This document shows, in pieces, positions 51,244 through 59,700 of a DNA stretch of 64,000 bases (its first letter is position 1; every line of letters begins with the position of its first letter). This stretch comes from Streptomyces sp. KL109B. GTDB taxonomy: Bacteria > Actinomycetota > Actinomycetes > Streptomycetales > Streptomycetaceae. Under the pieces are notes generated by a model, which did no database searches, had not been told where the DNA came from, and saw only the letters and a list, made by a program, of their open reading frames with translations. Location: assembly GCF_030766935.1 (NCBI RefSeq), contig NZ_JASERL010000009.1, positions 62,001 to 126,000 on the forward strand. The letters run 5' to 3'. Both the position numbers and the translations under genes were made by a program.

Positions 51244-51540
51244 TCATGCGGTATCCCCGGTGGGCGGTCCGGGAGAGGCCGCAGCCCCCGGCTGGCTGGT
51301 CTCCCGGGCAGTGGCGACGTACGCGCGCACGCCGGGGTCGCGCTCGTCGGTCTTCGCCTCACCCGGGTAGAGGTCGGCGATCCGCCGCATGGCCAGGCCG
51401 GGGAGGTAGGCGACCTTGCAGCCGACGTCCCTTGCGACGGTCAACGGGAGGGCGCCGATCGAGGCGGGCTGGTCCACGATCAGCAGGACGGTGCCGAACT
51501 TCGCGGTCGGCCCGTGGCCGTGATGGGCACCGCCCGGCAT
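51244..51540 (-). pseudogene. IS110-family transposase remnant
   Basis: The minus strand reads TVLLIVDQPASIGALPLTVA, CKVAYLPGLAMRRIADLYPG and EAKTDERD, a strongly conserved part of the IS110 DEDD transposase N-terminal domain. Only about 60 matching residues remain, followed by unrelated sequence; no C-terminal Tnp20 domain or ends were found. Inactive fragment. Confidence 0.75.
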
Positions 51541-51736
51541 CGCGCCGGACCGGACGGTGGCCGGACCCCTGGCTTGTTGAATCGACCCCAGACGCGCGGT
51601 CTGCAGCCGTAGCGTCCAGGGTGCCGACCGGCACAGGCTCGCGTGACCTCATGCCGCCGCAACTCGGGCTGGCTCATGATGAGTTCGCCGCCGCCGGGGG
51701 CGTACACCCGCCTCCCCCGGCCCAGCCGGTCACGCC
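51541..51736. other. Decayed sequence with a possible second transposase fragment
   Basis: On the minus strand near 51643-51690 the phrase MSQPELRRHEVTRA resembles the start of ISNCY-type transposases, but only about 14 residues match. Nothing else was recognised between the IS110 fragment and the FAH hydrolase stop. Confidence 0.3.
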
Positions 51737-52600
51737 TCAGTGCGAGTCAGCGCGAGCGTGCCGCGCGTCGTTGGCCACCACCGTGTTGCGCAGCCGCCCG
51801 AGGCGTTCCACCTCCACCTCCACGACGTCCCCGGGGTGCAGCAGCCACGGGGGCGTGCGCGCGTAGCCGACACCGGAGGGGGTGCCGGTGGCCAGCAGGT
51901 CGCCGGGGCGGAGGGTGAAGGTGCGGGAGATGTGGGCGAGGGTGTCACCGACGCCGTACACCATCTCGTCGGTGCGGCCGTCCTGGACGACCTCACCGTT
52001 GACCCGGGTCACCACGCGCAGTCCGTCGCGCAGGTCGCCGACTTCGTCGGCGGGGACCATGGGGCCGAGCGGGCCCGAGCGGTCGCCGTTCTTGCCGAGG
52101 ATCCACTGCGAGGTGAGCTTCTGGGCGCGGCGCGAGGTGAGGTCGTTGAACGTGGAGTATCCGACGACCGCGGCCAGTGCCTGCTCGGGCGTGGCGTCCA
52201 CGAGCGGCGCTCCGACCCATGCGACGACCTCGCCCTCCCAGTCGAGGCCGTCCTCGCCGGCCGGGACGGGGACCTCGGCGCCGTCGACGGTGAGCGAGGC
52301 GGTCCAGCGGGCGAACAGCGTGGGATGCTCGGGCAGTTCCTGGTCGCGGAAGGTGCCCTCCGCCACGTGCTTCAGGTAGTTGAGCCCGATGCAGATGACA
52401 CGGGCGTCCGGCCGCACCGGGGGTACGAGCGTGACCTCCGCGGCCGCGAGCGTCGGTCCTTCGGTGTCCGCCGCGAGATGCCCGGCGGGATCGGCCCAGA
52501 ACGCGTCCAATGACGCGATCACGGTGATCTCCCGCCCGTCGTCGGAGAGTTGGGCGACCTCCGTGCCCCGGTCCGGCCGTCGGATACCCACTATGCGCAT
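51737..52600 (-). CDS. Fumarylacetoacetate hydrolase-family protein
   Basis: A 287-residue enzyme. The N-terminal part is a small domain; the catalytic FAH core has VICIGLNYLKHVAEG, then the metal ligands in DWEGEVVAWVG, followed by GYSTFNDLTSRRAQ, GKNGDRSGPLGPMVP and GDLLATGTPSGVGYARTPP. The family cleaves C-C bonds of acylpyruvates, hydrates 2-hydroxymuconates or decarboxylates oxaloacetate, with Mg2+. The ATG at 52600 has GGGAG 6 nt upstream. It is divergent from a GntR gene and near an FAD monooxygenase and an aromatic-acid transporter, so an acylpyruvate from ring cleavage is a plausible substrate. Confidence 0.87.
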   Translation of the reverse strand: MRIVGIRRPDRGTEVAQLSDDGREITVIASLDAFWADPAGHLAADTEGPTLAAAEVTLVPPVRPDARVICIGLNYLKHVAEGTFRDQELPEHPTLFARWTASLTVDGAEVPVPAGEDGLDWEGEVVAWVGAPLVDATPEQALAAVVGYSTFNDLTSRRAQKLTSQWILGKNGDRSGPLGPMVPADEVGDLRDGLRVVTRVNGEVVQDGRTDEMVYGVGDTLAHISRTFTLRPGDLLATGTPSGVGYARTPPWLLHPGDVVEVEVERLGRLRNTVVANDARHARADSH

Positions 52601-52637
52601 GCGCTGCTCCCGGTTCGCAGGGACCCCCGCCTTCGCC

Positions 52638-52662
52638 AAAGGTTCAATCCCTTTAAAGGTTC
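52638..52662. promoter_or_regulatory. Operator-like repeats in the FAH/GntR divergent gap
   Basis: AAAGGTTC occurs at 52638-52645 and 52655-52662 (17 bp apart). The second copy is part of the perfect 10-bp palindrome CCTTTAAAGG (52650-52659). This is the obvious candidate site for the adjacent GntR regulator, controlling both directions. Confidence 0.5.
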
Positions 52663-52678
52663 GGAGGTTTGTGCTTCG

Positions 52679-53410
52679 ATGGCGACTATGCCTGACGAAC
52701 CAGTGGCCCGACAAGCGGTTCTCGGCGGCCTCGGCGCCGCACCCCGCCGCACCCGCGCCGAGCAGCTCGCCGCCGACCTCGACGCGCGCATCCGCTCGCT
52801 CGGCCTCCGGGCCGGCGACCCGGTGGGGACCCTCGACTCCCTTCGCGAGGAGACGAGTTACGCGTACTCGACGGTCAGCGAGGCGGTGCGGATCCTGCGG
52901 GATCGCGGGGTGCTGCACATCCGTCCCGGCCGGGGCGGCGGGCTCTTCGTCGCCGACCGGGGGCCGGTGGTGCGGCTGCGCCACACACTGCTCGACGTGC
53001 GGGACGAGCCGGAGACGGTCGCCGACGCCATCGAACTCCGCGACCACCTGGAGGTGTTGGTCGATCTCGGTGCGGCCCGCTGCCGCACCGAGGACGACGT
53101 CGTCGAGCTGCGCGCGCTCCTGGAGGGATTGCGCGAGGCGCCGGACTGGGACGCGTTCATGCGGGCCAACTGGGCCCTGCACGAACGGATCGCGGCCATC
53201 TGCCCCAACCGCATGGCGTCGGCCGTCTACGCGGGGACGCTCGGGCACCTGAATTCCTCCGCCTCCTCCCGCCTCGCCGACGACGAGGAGACCTCGCGCC
53301 GTTACCGGGCCGAGCGCTATCAGGCGCACGAGGACCTCGTCGAGGCGATCGCCGCGGGCGACGAGGGTGCCGTCCGCGCGGCCGTCGCCCGGCACAACAC
53401 GACCGTCTAG
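52679..53410 (+). CDS. GntR-family regulator, FCD type
   Basis: A 243-residue regulator. The DNA-binding domain reads LRAGDPVGTLDSLREETSYA and YSTVSEAVRILRDRGVLHIR (about residues 37-76), and the FCD domain contains ELRDHLEVLVDLGAARCRTE and a late RYQAHEDLVEAI. ATG 52679 has GGAGG 11 nt upstream; an ATG at 52688 is the alternative. It is divergent from the FAH hydrolase and 38 nt upstream of the DUF3500 gene, so it likely controls the whole catabolic set in response to an aromatic or hydroxy acid. Confidence 0.85.
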   Translation: MATMPDEPVARQAVLGGLGAAPRRTRAEQLAADLDARIRSLGLRAGDPVGTLDSLREETSYAYSTVSEAVRILRDRGVLHIRPGRGGGLFVADRGPVVRLRHTLLDVRDEPETVADAIELRDHLEVLVDLGAARCRTEDDVVELRALLEGLREAPDWDAFMRANWALHERIAAICPNRMASAVYAGTLGHLNSSASSRLADDEETSRRYRAERYQAHEDLVEAIAAGDEGAVRAAVARHNTTV

Positions 53411-53448
53411 GACCCGCCGTGCGACGAGTCATCCGAGAGGGACGCCTC

Positions 53449-54699
53449 ATGTCATCCGCCGCGTACCGCCAGTACCTTTTCCCGCCGGACCACCCGCGCA
53501 TCCAGGAGCTCAAGGGCCTCGACCCGTACGCGTACCGGGAAGTGGCGCAGGCCGAGGGCACCTTTACCGGCGGGCTGATCCGCGGCTGGCGTCCGCTCTA
53601 CAAGAACGACTTCAGGGGAATCACCGAGGACGGCCGGCTGCGCGAGGGCCTCCATCCCCTCGAACCGGCGCGGCCGGACGAGAAGGCGCCCGTCGACGAC
53701 ATGGTCGCCGCCGCGCAAAAGCTGCTCGCCGTACTGGATGCGGAGAGCCGTGACCGGATCAGCCACCCGGTGGACGCCGTGGAGTGGCAGACGTGGGCCA
53801 ACCCGGAGTTCATGCAGTTCGACACGGGCCTGCGGCTCGAATTCCAGGCGCCCGAGGTGCGTGACGCCGCGCTGGCGCTCGTACGGGCGTCGCTCAGCGC
53901 CAAGGGGTACGACGAGGTCCGCACGATGATGCGGATCAACGGGTTCCTGGGCGAGGTCGTGGAACTGGAGAACATCCTGGGGGAGTTCAGCTACAACATC
54001 GCCCTGTACGGCACGCCCGACGCGCACGCCCCGTGGGGCTGGCAGCTGTACGGTCACCACTGCGCGGTCAACTGCCTTGTGGTGGAGGGACGTTCGGTGA
54101 TCGGCCCGGTCTTCCTCGGGGCGGAGCCCAACCAGATCGACGTGGGGCCGCACGCCGGCACGACCGCGTTCACCGAACGGATCGCGCTCGGCCGGCGGAT
54201 CATGGCGGCGCTCACCCCGGAACTGCGCACGGCGGCCACGGTGTACGGGCGGATGGTCGATCCGGAGATGCCCGAGGGACGGGTGCACCCCGGTGACGAG
54301 CGACATCTCGCCGGCGCCTTCCAGGACAACCGGGTGATCCCCGTCGAGGGCGTTCGCGTCCGCGACATGCCGCGGGCCGCCCGGGACGTGACCTGGACGA
54401 CCGTCGAGGAGTTCCACAAGCTGCTGCCCGCGGGGCCGCGCGCCGCCCGGATGCGGGAGGTGCGCGCACACCTCGACGAGACGTGGTTCTGCTGGATCGG
54501 CGGCCACGGCCCCGACGACGTCTTCTACTACCGCATCCAGTCCCCCGTGGTCATCGCCGAACTCGACCACCACTGCGGGGTGTTCCTCGACTACGACTCA
54601 CCCCAGCCGTTCCACGTCCACACCGTCCTGCGCACACCGCACGGCAACGACTACGGCCGCAGCTGGGTCCGGCAGTGGCAACAGGGGCGTCACCAGTAG
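53449..54699 (+). CDS. DUF3500 domain protein
   Basis: A 416-residue protein covering the whole DUF3500 family length. Recognisable stretches are WQTWANPEFMQFDTGLRLEF, GFLGEVVELENILGEFSYNI, YGTPDAHAPWGWQLYGHHCA and the C-terminal ELDHHCGVFLDYDSPQPFHV and HTVLRTPHGNDYG. Conserved His and Glu residues suggest a metal-dependent enzyme, but no reaction is established. No signal peptide. GAGAGGG precedes the ATG. It is followed 17 nt later by an aromatic-acid-type MFS transporter. Here it probably acts on the same substrate as the FAH hydrolase and monooxygenase; this is inference from position. Confidence 0.82.
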   Translation: MSSAAYRQYLFPPDHPRIQELKGLDPYAYREVAQAEGTFTGGLIRGWRPLYKNDFRGITEDGRLREGLHPLEPARPDEKAPVDDMVAAAQKLLAVLDAESRDRISHPVDAVEWQTWANPEFMQFDTGLRLEFQAPEVRDAALALVRASLSAKGYDEVRTMMRINGFLGEVVELENILGEFSYNIALYGTPDAHAPWGWQLYGHHCAVNCLVVEGRSVIGPVFLGAEPNQIDVGPHAGTTAFTERIALGRRIMAALTPELRTAATVYGRMVDPEMPEGRVHPGDERHLAGAFQDNRVIPVEGVRVRDMPRAARDVTWTTVEEFHKLLPAGPRAARMREVRAHLDETWFCWIGGHGPDDVFYYRIQSPVVIAELDHHCGVFLDYDSPQPFHVHTVLRTPHGNDYGRSWVRQWQQGRHQ

Positions 54700-54715
54700 C
54701 CAAGGAGGGCGCACG

Positions 54716-56050
54716 ATGAGAATCAGACCCGGCACACGCGCGACGAAGGCGGACGTGCGCACGGCCGCGCGGGCAGATACGGCGGGGGAGTCACCGGCCG
54801 CGCCACGTGGCACCGGGGCCCGCACGGCGACCATCCTCGGCCTGGCCATGCTCTGCATCGAGGGCTACGACCTCTTCATCCTCGGTGCGGTGGGCCCCTC
54901 GCTCCTCGCCCACCCCGGCTGGGACGTCACCCGGTCCACCCTGGGCCTGCTGGGCAGCCTCACGGCGCTCGGCATGCCCATCGGCTCGGTCGCGGCGGGC
55001 TGGGCCGGAGACCTGTACGGTCGCCGTCTGCCCATGGTGCTCAGCCTGGCCTGGCTCTCCCTGTGGATGCTCCTGAGCGCGGTCGCCGGCTCCCTCGGCT
55101 TCTTCACCCTGACCCGCTTCGCCACGGGTATCGGCCTCGGGGCGCTCATCCCACTCGTCACGGCGTACGTGAGCGAATCGGCGACGCCGGCCCGGCGCAA
55201 TCTGCAAGTCGGCACGGCCCTGACCGGACTCGCCGTCGGCGGCATCATCACGGGGGTGCTAGGCCGCGCGCTGCTGCCGTCGGCGGACTTCCACACCCTG
55301 TTCCTCTTCGGGGTCTTCCCGCTCGTGCTCGTGCCGGTGGTGTGGCGGCTGGTGCCGGCGACAGCGCCCTCGACGGCACGGGAGACCGGGGCTCGGGAGG
55401 CGGAGGAGCAGGTGGCCGGGGAGCGGGTGGCCGGGGAGCGGGAAGCCGCCTCCGCCAACCGCCTCGCCGACATCCTGACCGCCCGGCACCGCAGGGCCAC
55501 GCTCCTCTTCTGGGCGGCCACCTTCTCCGGACTCGTCCTCGTCTACGGGGCGGGCACCTGGCTGCCGACCCTGATGGTCAGGACGGGCTACGACCTCGGC
55601 TCGTCCCTGGAGTTCTCGATCGCGTTCAACGCGGGCGCGGTCCTCGGCACCCTGGCCGCGACCCGCATGGCGGACCACGGCCACCTCAAGGCCGCCACGG
55701 TGGCCAGCTTCGTCCTCGCCGCCCTGGCCATGATCGCACTGAGCACTCCGCAGCCCCGCCCGGTACTGCTGCTCGCCTCCGCCATCGCCGGTCTCGGCGC
55801 CCTGGGCACGCAGAACCTGGTGAACATCGCGGTCGCCCACTACTACCCGCCTCATCTGCGTGGCACGGGGCTCGGGTTCAGCCTCGGAGTGGGCCGCATC
55901 GGAGCGGTCGTCGGTCCGAGTTACCTCGGCGCGGTCACGGTCCTGTTCACCTGGCCCAAGGCGGGCTTCTACGCGTTCGTGGTTCCGGCCCTGCTGGGAG
56001 CGGGCCTCGCGGCGCTGTTCAAGGGACCGGAGCGCGGGGCCGGGACGTAG
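54716..56050 (+). CDS. MFS transporter, aromatic acid:H+ symporter type
   Basis: A 444-residue, 12-helix transporter of the AAHS group. TM1 reads MLCIEGYDLFILGAVGPSLL, with the aspartate typical of aromatic-acid symporters; the A motif is AGWAGDLYGRRLPMV. A hydrophilic central loop (about residues 225-250) holds a perfect 15-bp DNA repeat (55411-55440) encoding VAGER twice. It probably imports a hydroxybenzoate-like acid for the adjacent monooxygenase and hydrolase. AAGGAGG precedes the ATG. It ends convergent with the IclR gene. Confidence 0.87.
   Translation: MRIRPGTRATKADVRTAARADTAGESPAAPRGTGARTATILGLAMLCIEGYDLFILGAVGPSLLAHPGWDVTRSTLGLLGSLTALGMPIGSVAAGWAGDLYGRRLPMVLSLAWLSLWMLLSAVAGSLGFFTLTRFATGIGLGALIPLVTAYVSESATPARRNLQVGTALTGLAVGGIITGVLGRALLPSADFHTLFLFGVFPLVLVPVVWRLVPATAPSTARETGAREAEEQVAGERVAGEREAASANRLADILTARHRRATLLFWAATFSGLVLVYGAGTWLPTLMVRTGYDLGSSLEFSIAFNAGAVLGTLAATRMADHGHLKAATVASFVLAALAMIALSTPQPRPVLLLASAIAGLGALGTQNLVNIAVAHYYPPHLRGTGLGFSLGVGRIGAVVGPSYLGAVTVLFTWPKAGFYAFVVPALLGAGLAALFKGPERGAGT
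55411..55440. repeat. 15-bp tandem repeat within the MFS central loop
   Basis: GGTGGCCGGGGAGCG occurs twice in tandem and in frame, enlarging the cytoplasmic loop by five residues per unit. Confidence 0.75.
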
Positions 56051-56075
56051 GTGACGGGCTACAACGAGCCTTTGG

Positions 56076-56870
56076 TCAGGCGAAGTTGGCGCTCCCGCGA
56101 CGCACACCCACCTCCGTGCGCCACCCCAGGCCCCGGGACACCGCGAGTCCACCGGCGATGACGGCGGGGCGCACCGTCCGCAGATCCACCGTTCCCGCCC
56201 GGACGACGACGCCGAGGGCGGCGACCACCGAGCCTTCGGCGTCGAGTACACGCGTGGCCACGGAATTCACCCCGGGCGAGGTCTCCCCGTACACCGAGGC
56301 CGTCCCGCTCTCGCGTATGTCGGCGAGCTCGGCGCGCAACAGGCCGGGGTCGGTGACGGTCCGGGGCGTGGTCGCCGGCAGTCCCTCGCGGACGACTGCG
56401 TCGGCCAGTTCGGGGGCGGCGTGCGCGAGCAGGACCTTGCCGACGCCCGAGCTGTGCAGGGGCAGCCGGCCGCCGGTCCTGAAGGCGACGTCGACGGCGC
56501 GGTCCGCGGAGAGCCGCTCGACGAGCACCGCCGACGTGCCGTCCAGGACGGCGATCTGTACGTGCTGGCGCAGGGCGGCGTGCAGGTCCTGCATGTACGG
56601 CAGCGCGACCGTGCGCAGCGGCAGGCTCAGTGGCGCCAGCGTGCCCAGTTCCCACAGCCGTATGCCCACCGTGAACGTGCCGTCCCGCGCGCGGTCGAGG
56701 GCGCCGGCCTCGACCAGCTCCAGCGCGAGACGGCGCACCGAGGCGTGCGGAAGGCCGGTGGCGCGGGTCAACTCGGCCAGGCTGAGCCGGGACCGGCCTG
56801 CCCGGAAGGCGAAGAGGACGTCGAGCAGGCGCGCGCTCACGCTGCGCCCGGGCTGGCCGGTGCGGGACAT
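56076..56870 (-). CDS. IclR-family regulator
   Basis: A 264-residue regulator. The winged helix is LSLAELTRATGLPHASVRRL (about residues 29-48) and the GAF-like effector domain has GRLPLHSSGVGKVLLAHAAP and SVYGETSPGVNSVATRVLDA, typical for the family. The ATG at 56870 follows GGGAGGG. It is divergent from an FAD monooxygenase gene, with a TGTTC/GAACA palindrome between them. IclR proteins of the PcaR/PobR type control aromatic-acid pathways, which fits. Confidence 0.9.
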   Translation of the reverse strand: MSRTGQPGRSVSARLLDVLFAFRAGRSRLSLAELTRATGLPHASVRRLALELVEAGALDRARDGTFTVGIRLWELGTLAPLSLPLRTVALPYMQDLHAALRQHVQIAVLDGTSAVLVERLSADRAVDVAFRTGGRLPLHSSGVGKVLLAHAAPELADAVVREGLPATTPRTVTDPGLLRAELADIRESGTASVYGETSPGVNSVATRVLDAEGSVVAALGVVVRAGTVDLRTVRPAVIAGGLAVSRGLGWRTEVGVRRGSANFA

Positions 56871-56900
56871 GTGCCCTCCCCGTACGGCCGGTCGACGACG

Positions 56901-56919
56901 ATGTTCGCCCAATGAACAT
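56901..56919. promoter_or_regulatory. IclR-type operator ATGTTC-N7-GAACAT
   Basis: A 19-bp inverted repeat (6-bp arms, 7-nt spacer) lies 31 bp from the IclR start and 88 bp from the monooxygenase start. IclR-family operators commonly have TGTTCG/CGAACA arms. Confidence 0.6.
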
Positions 56920-57006
56920 AGCGGTTACGGCGGTTGCCGCATACGGCGAGGATCTCAAGGGTGCCGCGGGGACAAGGACGTACGCGGCGGAGCCGAGGAG
57001 GAACCA

Positions 57007-58209
57007 GTGCGCAACAGGCAGCAGCAAGGGCCGCGGATCGCGATCGTGGGAGGCGGAATCGGCGGCATGGCGGCCGCGGCCTACCTCCACCGCGCGGGAC
57101 TGACCGTGACCGTGCACGAACAGGCGGCCGCGCTCACCGAGGTCGGCGCGGGTCTCGTCCTCGCCCCCAACGCGGTGCGGCCGCTGCGCGCGCTTGGCGT
57201 GGCGGACGCGGCCCTTGCCCGGGCCGTCCCCCTCGACCTGGGCTGGGAGTTCCGGCGCTGGCAGGACGGCACGGTGCTGTCCGTGGAACGCCTCGACGGG
57301 GTGTGCGAGCGCCTCTACGGGGAGCGCATGTACACGGCGCACCGCGCCCACCTGCTCGACGCGCTGCGCTCCGCGGTGCCGGACGGGGCGGTGCGCCTCG
57401 GCGCGCGCTGCACGCGGGTCGAACCGCGCGCCGACGGGGTGCGGCTGACCTTCGCCGACGGCAGCCGTACGGACGCGGATCTGGTGATCGGCGCGGACGG
57501 CATGCACTCCCTGGTGCGCGCGGCGGTCGCCGCACCGCAGCAACCCCGGTTCTCGGGCCTGTGCGCCTTTCGCACAGTGGTTCCCGCGGCGGCGGCGCCC
57601 GCTTTCGCGCTGCGCCGCGCGCAGACGCTGTGGCTCGGCCCCGGCCACCACTTCGTGCACTACCCGATCTCCGGCGGCGACGCGGTCAACGTGGTCGCCT
57701 ACGCCCCGGCGACCCGGGCAACGGAGGAGTCCTGGAGCGCGACGGCGACGGTCGAGGAGTTCCACGCCGAGTTCAGCGACTGGGACGACCGGGTGACCTC
57801 GCTGATCAAAGCCGGTTCGCTGCCCGGCCGTTGGGCGCTCTACGACCGCCCGCCGCTGCCCTCGTGGACCCGGGGCCGCATGACACTCCTCGGCGACGCC
57901 GCGCACCCCATGTTCCCGTTCTACGGCCAGGGAGCGGCGCAGGCCATGGAGGACGCGGCGGTCCTGGCCCGCTGCCTTTCCGCCACGCCCGAGGCCCCCG
58001 CCGAGGCCCTGTCGCGCTACGAGACGGAGCGCCTCCCTCGCGCCACCCGCCTCCAACGGGCCAGCCATGCCCGCGCCGAGTCCAATCACCTCCCGGACGG
58101 CCCGGAGCAGCGGAGGCGGGACGCGGCGCTGGGCGACGCGGACCCGCTGGCGGACAGTGGGTGGATCTACGGGTACGACGCCGGGGCAGTCGTCATCCAG
58201 CTCGGTTGA
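57007..58209 (+). CDS. FAD-dependent aromatic monooxygenase (salicylate/3-hydroxybenzoate hydroxylase-like)
   Basis: A 400-residue class A flavoprotein hydroxylase. It has the FAD motif IVGGGIGGMAAAAYLHRAG (G15-G20), the DG motif in DLVIGADGMHS (D164) and the GD motif in LLGDAAHPMFPFYGQG (D297). It should hydroxylate an aromatic acid with NAD(P)H and O2. The GTG at 57007 has AGGAGG 6 nt upstream; longer readings lack one. It is divergent from IclR. No ring-cleavage dioxygenase or maleylpyruvate isomerase was found nearby, so the pathway is incomplete here. Confidence 0.88.
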   Translation: MRNRQQQGPRIAIVGGGIGGMAAAAYLHRAGLTVTVHEQAAALTEVGAGLVLAPNAVRPLRALGVADAALARAVPLDLGWEFRRWQDGTVLSVERLDGVCERLYGERMYTAHRAHLLDALRSAVPDGAVRLGARCTRVEPRADGVRLTFADGSRTDADLVIGADGMHSLVRAAVAAPQQPRFSGLCAFRTVVPAAAAPAFALRRAQTLWLGPGHHFVHYPISGGDAVNVVAYAPATRATEESWSATATVEEFHAEFSDWDDRVTSLIKAGSLPGRWALYDRPPLPSWTRGRMTLLGDAAHPMFPFYGQGAAQAMEDAAVLARCLSATPEAPAEALSRYETERLPRATRLQRASHARAESNHLPDGPEQRRRDAALGDADPLADSGWIYGYDAGAVVIQLG

Positions 58210-58424
58210 TCAGGAGTTTCAGAATGAGGTCATCGAGGGACCGGTGGGGGGCATCCGGCGACGGTCGCCGAGATCGACATCGTCGAGTCGATGTCCCAGT
58301 GGGCCGTCAGCGTCATGGTGTCTCCTACCACGCCACAGGCGGTCACACCGGCACAGGGTCAGCCCATGCGGGGGTTTCCGGCCGATGCTCCTCCGTGTCG
58401 GGCGAAGGTCTCTACGCTGCCTGT
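58210..58424. other. Intergenic stretch without recognised features
   Basis: The 215-bp gap between the monooxygenase and the SEC-C protein shows no convincing coding, promoter or terminator signal. Short open frames lack ribosome sites and family motifs. Confidence 0.5.
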
Positions 58425-59501
58425 ATGCCGCCCGAACACCCGAAGGCGCCGAACCGGCGTGATGCCTCCGCCACCGAAGCGGACGAGATGGCCGAGGACC
58501 TGATGCGCCTCGCCCGTCAACACCCTCAAGATCGCGATGAGTTGCTGCTGGAAGCGGCCTCATTGTGGGAGGGGGAGCAGCGATATGACCGGGCCGTGGA
58601 GGTCTACGACGTGCTGCGCGCGGGTAAGTGCGCGGACCGGGACGTGGTGGACGCCTACCGCGCCGGAGCGCTCGCCGAGGCCGGGCGCGTCGAGGAGTTC
58701 CGTGCGGCCGCCGCCGAGCTGCGCGCCCGGCATCCGCACGACTGGGCTTCGTGGCTGTTCGTCGCGGAGACCTTCGAGAGCCTGAACGAACTGCGTACGA
58801 CGGCCGAGTGGTGCACCGCCGGCCTGGCTCACCTGATCGGTCCGGGCACCGACCTCACCACGGACCTCGTACGGCACCACCCGCAGGCGCTCGACCAGCT
58901 CCTGGTCACCCGTCACCGCGCCCGCCGCGCCCTGCGCGAACCGCATGACCCGTGGGACGACGTCGCCGACGCGGCGCACGAGCGGCGCGTGTGGTCGCTG
59001 GGCCAAGACCCGCTCCCGCTCGACGAGTTGCACGACCCCGACCGGAGCGACGAACAGGAACGGCGCTTCCACGAAGCGGCCCTGGAGCGGCTGAACAGCC
59101 GCCACACCATGCACACGTCCCACCCGGCGAACCGCCCGACGGTGATGCTCTTCTGGCCGCGCGAGGAATTCGCGAAGGTGCTCGCCCGGTGGCCCGAACT
59201 CTCCGAGCACTACGGCGCGTTCCACCCGGAGCACGCGGACATCCTGGAGCGCGCGCTGCGCGACTACAGCGACCGGGGCACTCCGCGGCTCGCCCTGGCA
59301 CCCGCGACCCTGGACGGGCTGCTCGCCCACGCCGACGACACGGGCGCGGACCCCACTGAGGGCAGCACGCGCGCCGCGTACGCGGCCGCCCTCGCCAAGA
59401 GCGGTGACTCCATCCCGTGGCCCCCGCCGCGCAACGGCCCGTGCTGGTGCGGCAGCGGCCGCAAGTACAAGAAATGCCATGGGGGCCCGGCCTTCAGCTG
59501 A
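58425..59501 (+). CDS. SEC-C-motif protein with helical repeats
   Basis: A 358-residue protein. Residues about 15-120 look like TPR-type helices (ASLWEGEQRYDRAVEVYDVL and DWASWLFVAETFESLNELRT). The C-terminus is the zinc-binding SEC-C motif, PCWCGSGRKYKKCHG. SEC-C motifs also end SecA proteins and occur in many uncharacterised Streptomyces proteins, often as small protein-interaction tags. The ATG at 58425 has no close ribosome site, so the start is uncertain; an ATG about 66 nt later is possible. No functional link to its neighbours is seen. Confidence 0.78.
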   Translation: MPPEHPKAPNRRDASATEADEMAEDLMRLARQHPQDRDELLLEAASLWEGEQRYDRAVEVYDVLRAGKCADRDVVDAYRAGALAEAGRVEEFRAAAAELRARHPHDWASWLFVAETFESLNELRTTAEWCTAGLAHLIGPGTDLTTDLVRHHPQALDQLLVTRHRARRALREPHDPWDDVADAAHERRVWSLGQDPLPLDELHDPDRSDEQERRFHEAALERLNSRHTMHTSHPANRPTVMLFWPREEFAKVLARWPELSEHYGAFHPEHADILERALRDYSDRGTPRLALAPATLDGLLAHADDTGADPTEGSTRAAYAAALAKSGDSIPWPPPRNGPCWCGSGRKYKKCHGGPAFS

Positions 59502-59700
59502 CCGCCGCGGCCAAGTCGGCGGCGCCGTCGCGTGCGACGCGGGAGTTGCCGCGCAGTGAAGGATCGCGCCAGATCACTGTTGCGCAACGGCAACTCGGTC
59601 CCGATCGAAAGCCCGGTCATCGGTCTCGAACTCCGCCCAGCTGAGGGCCGGGAGCTCGGCGTTCTGTCACCGTCGCTCCCCGCTCGGGGACGGGTGATCG

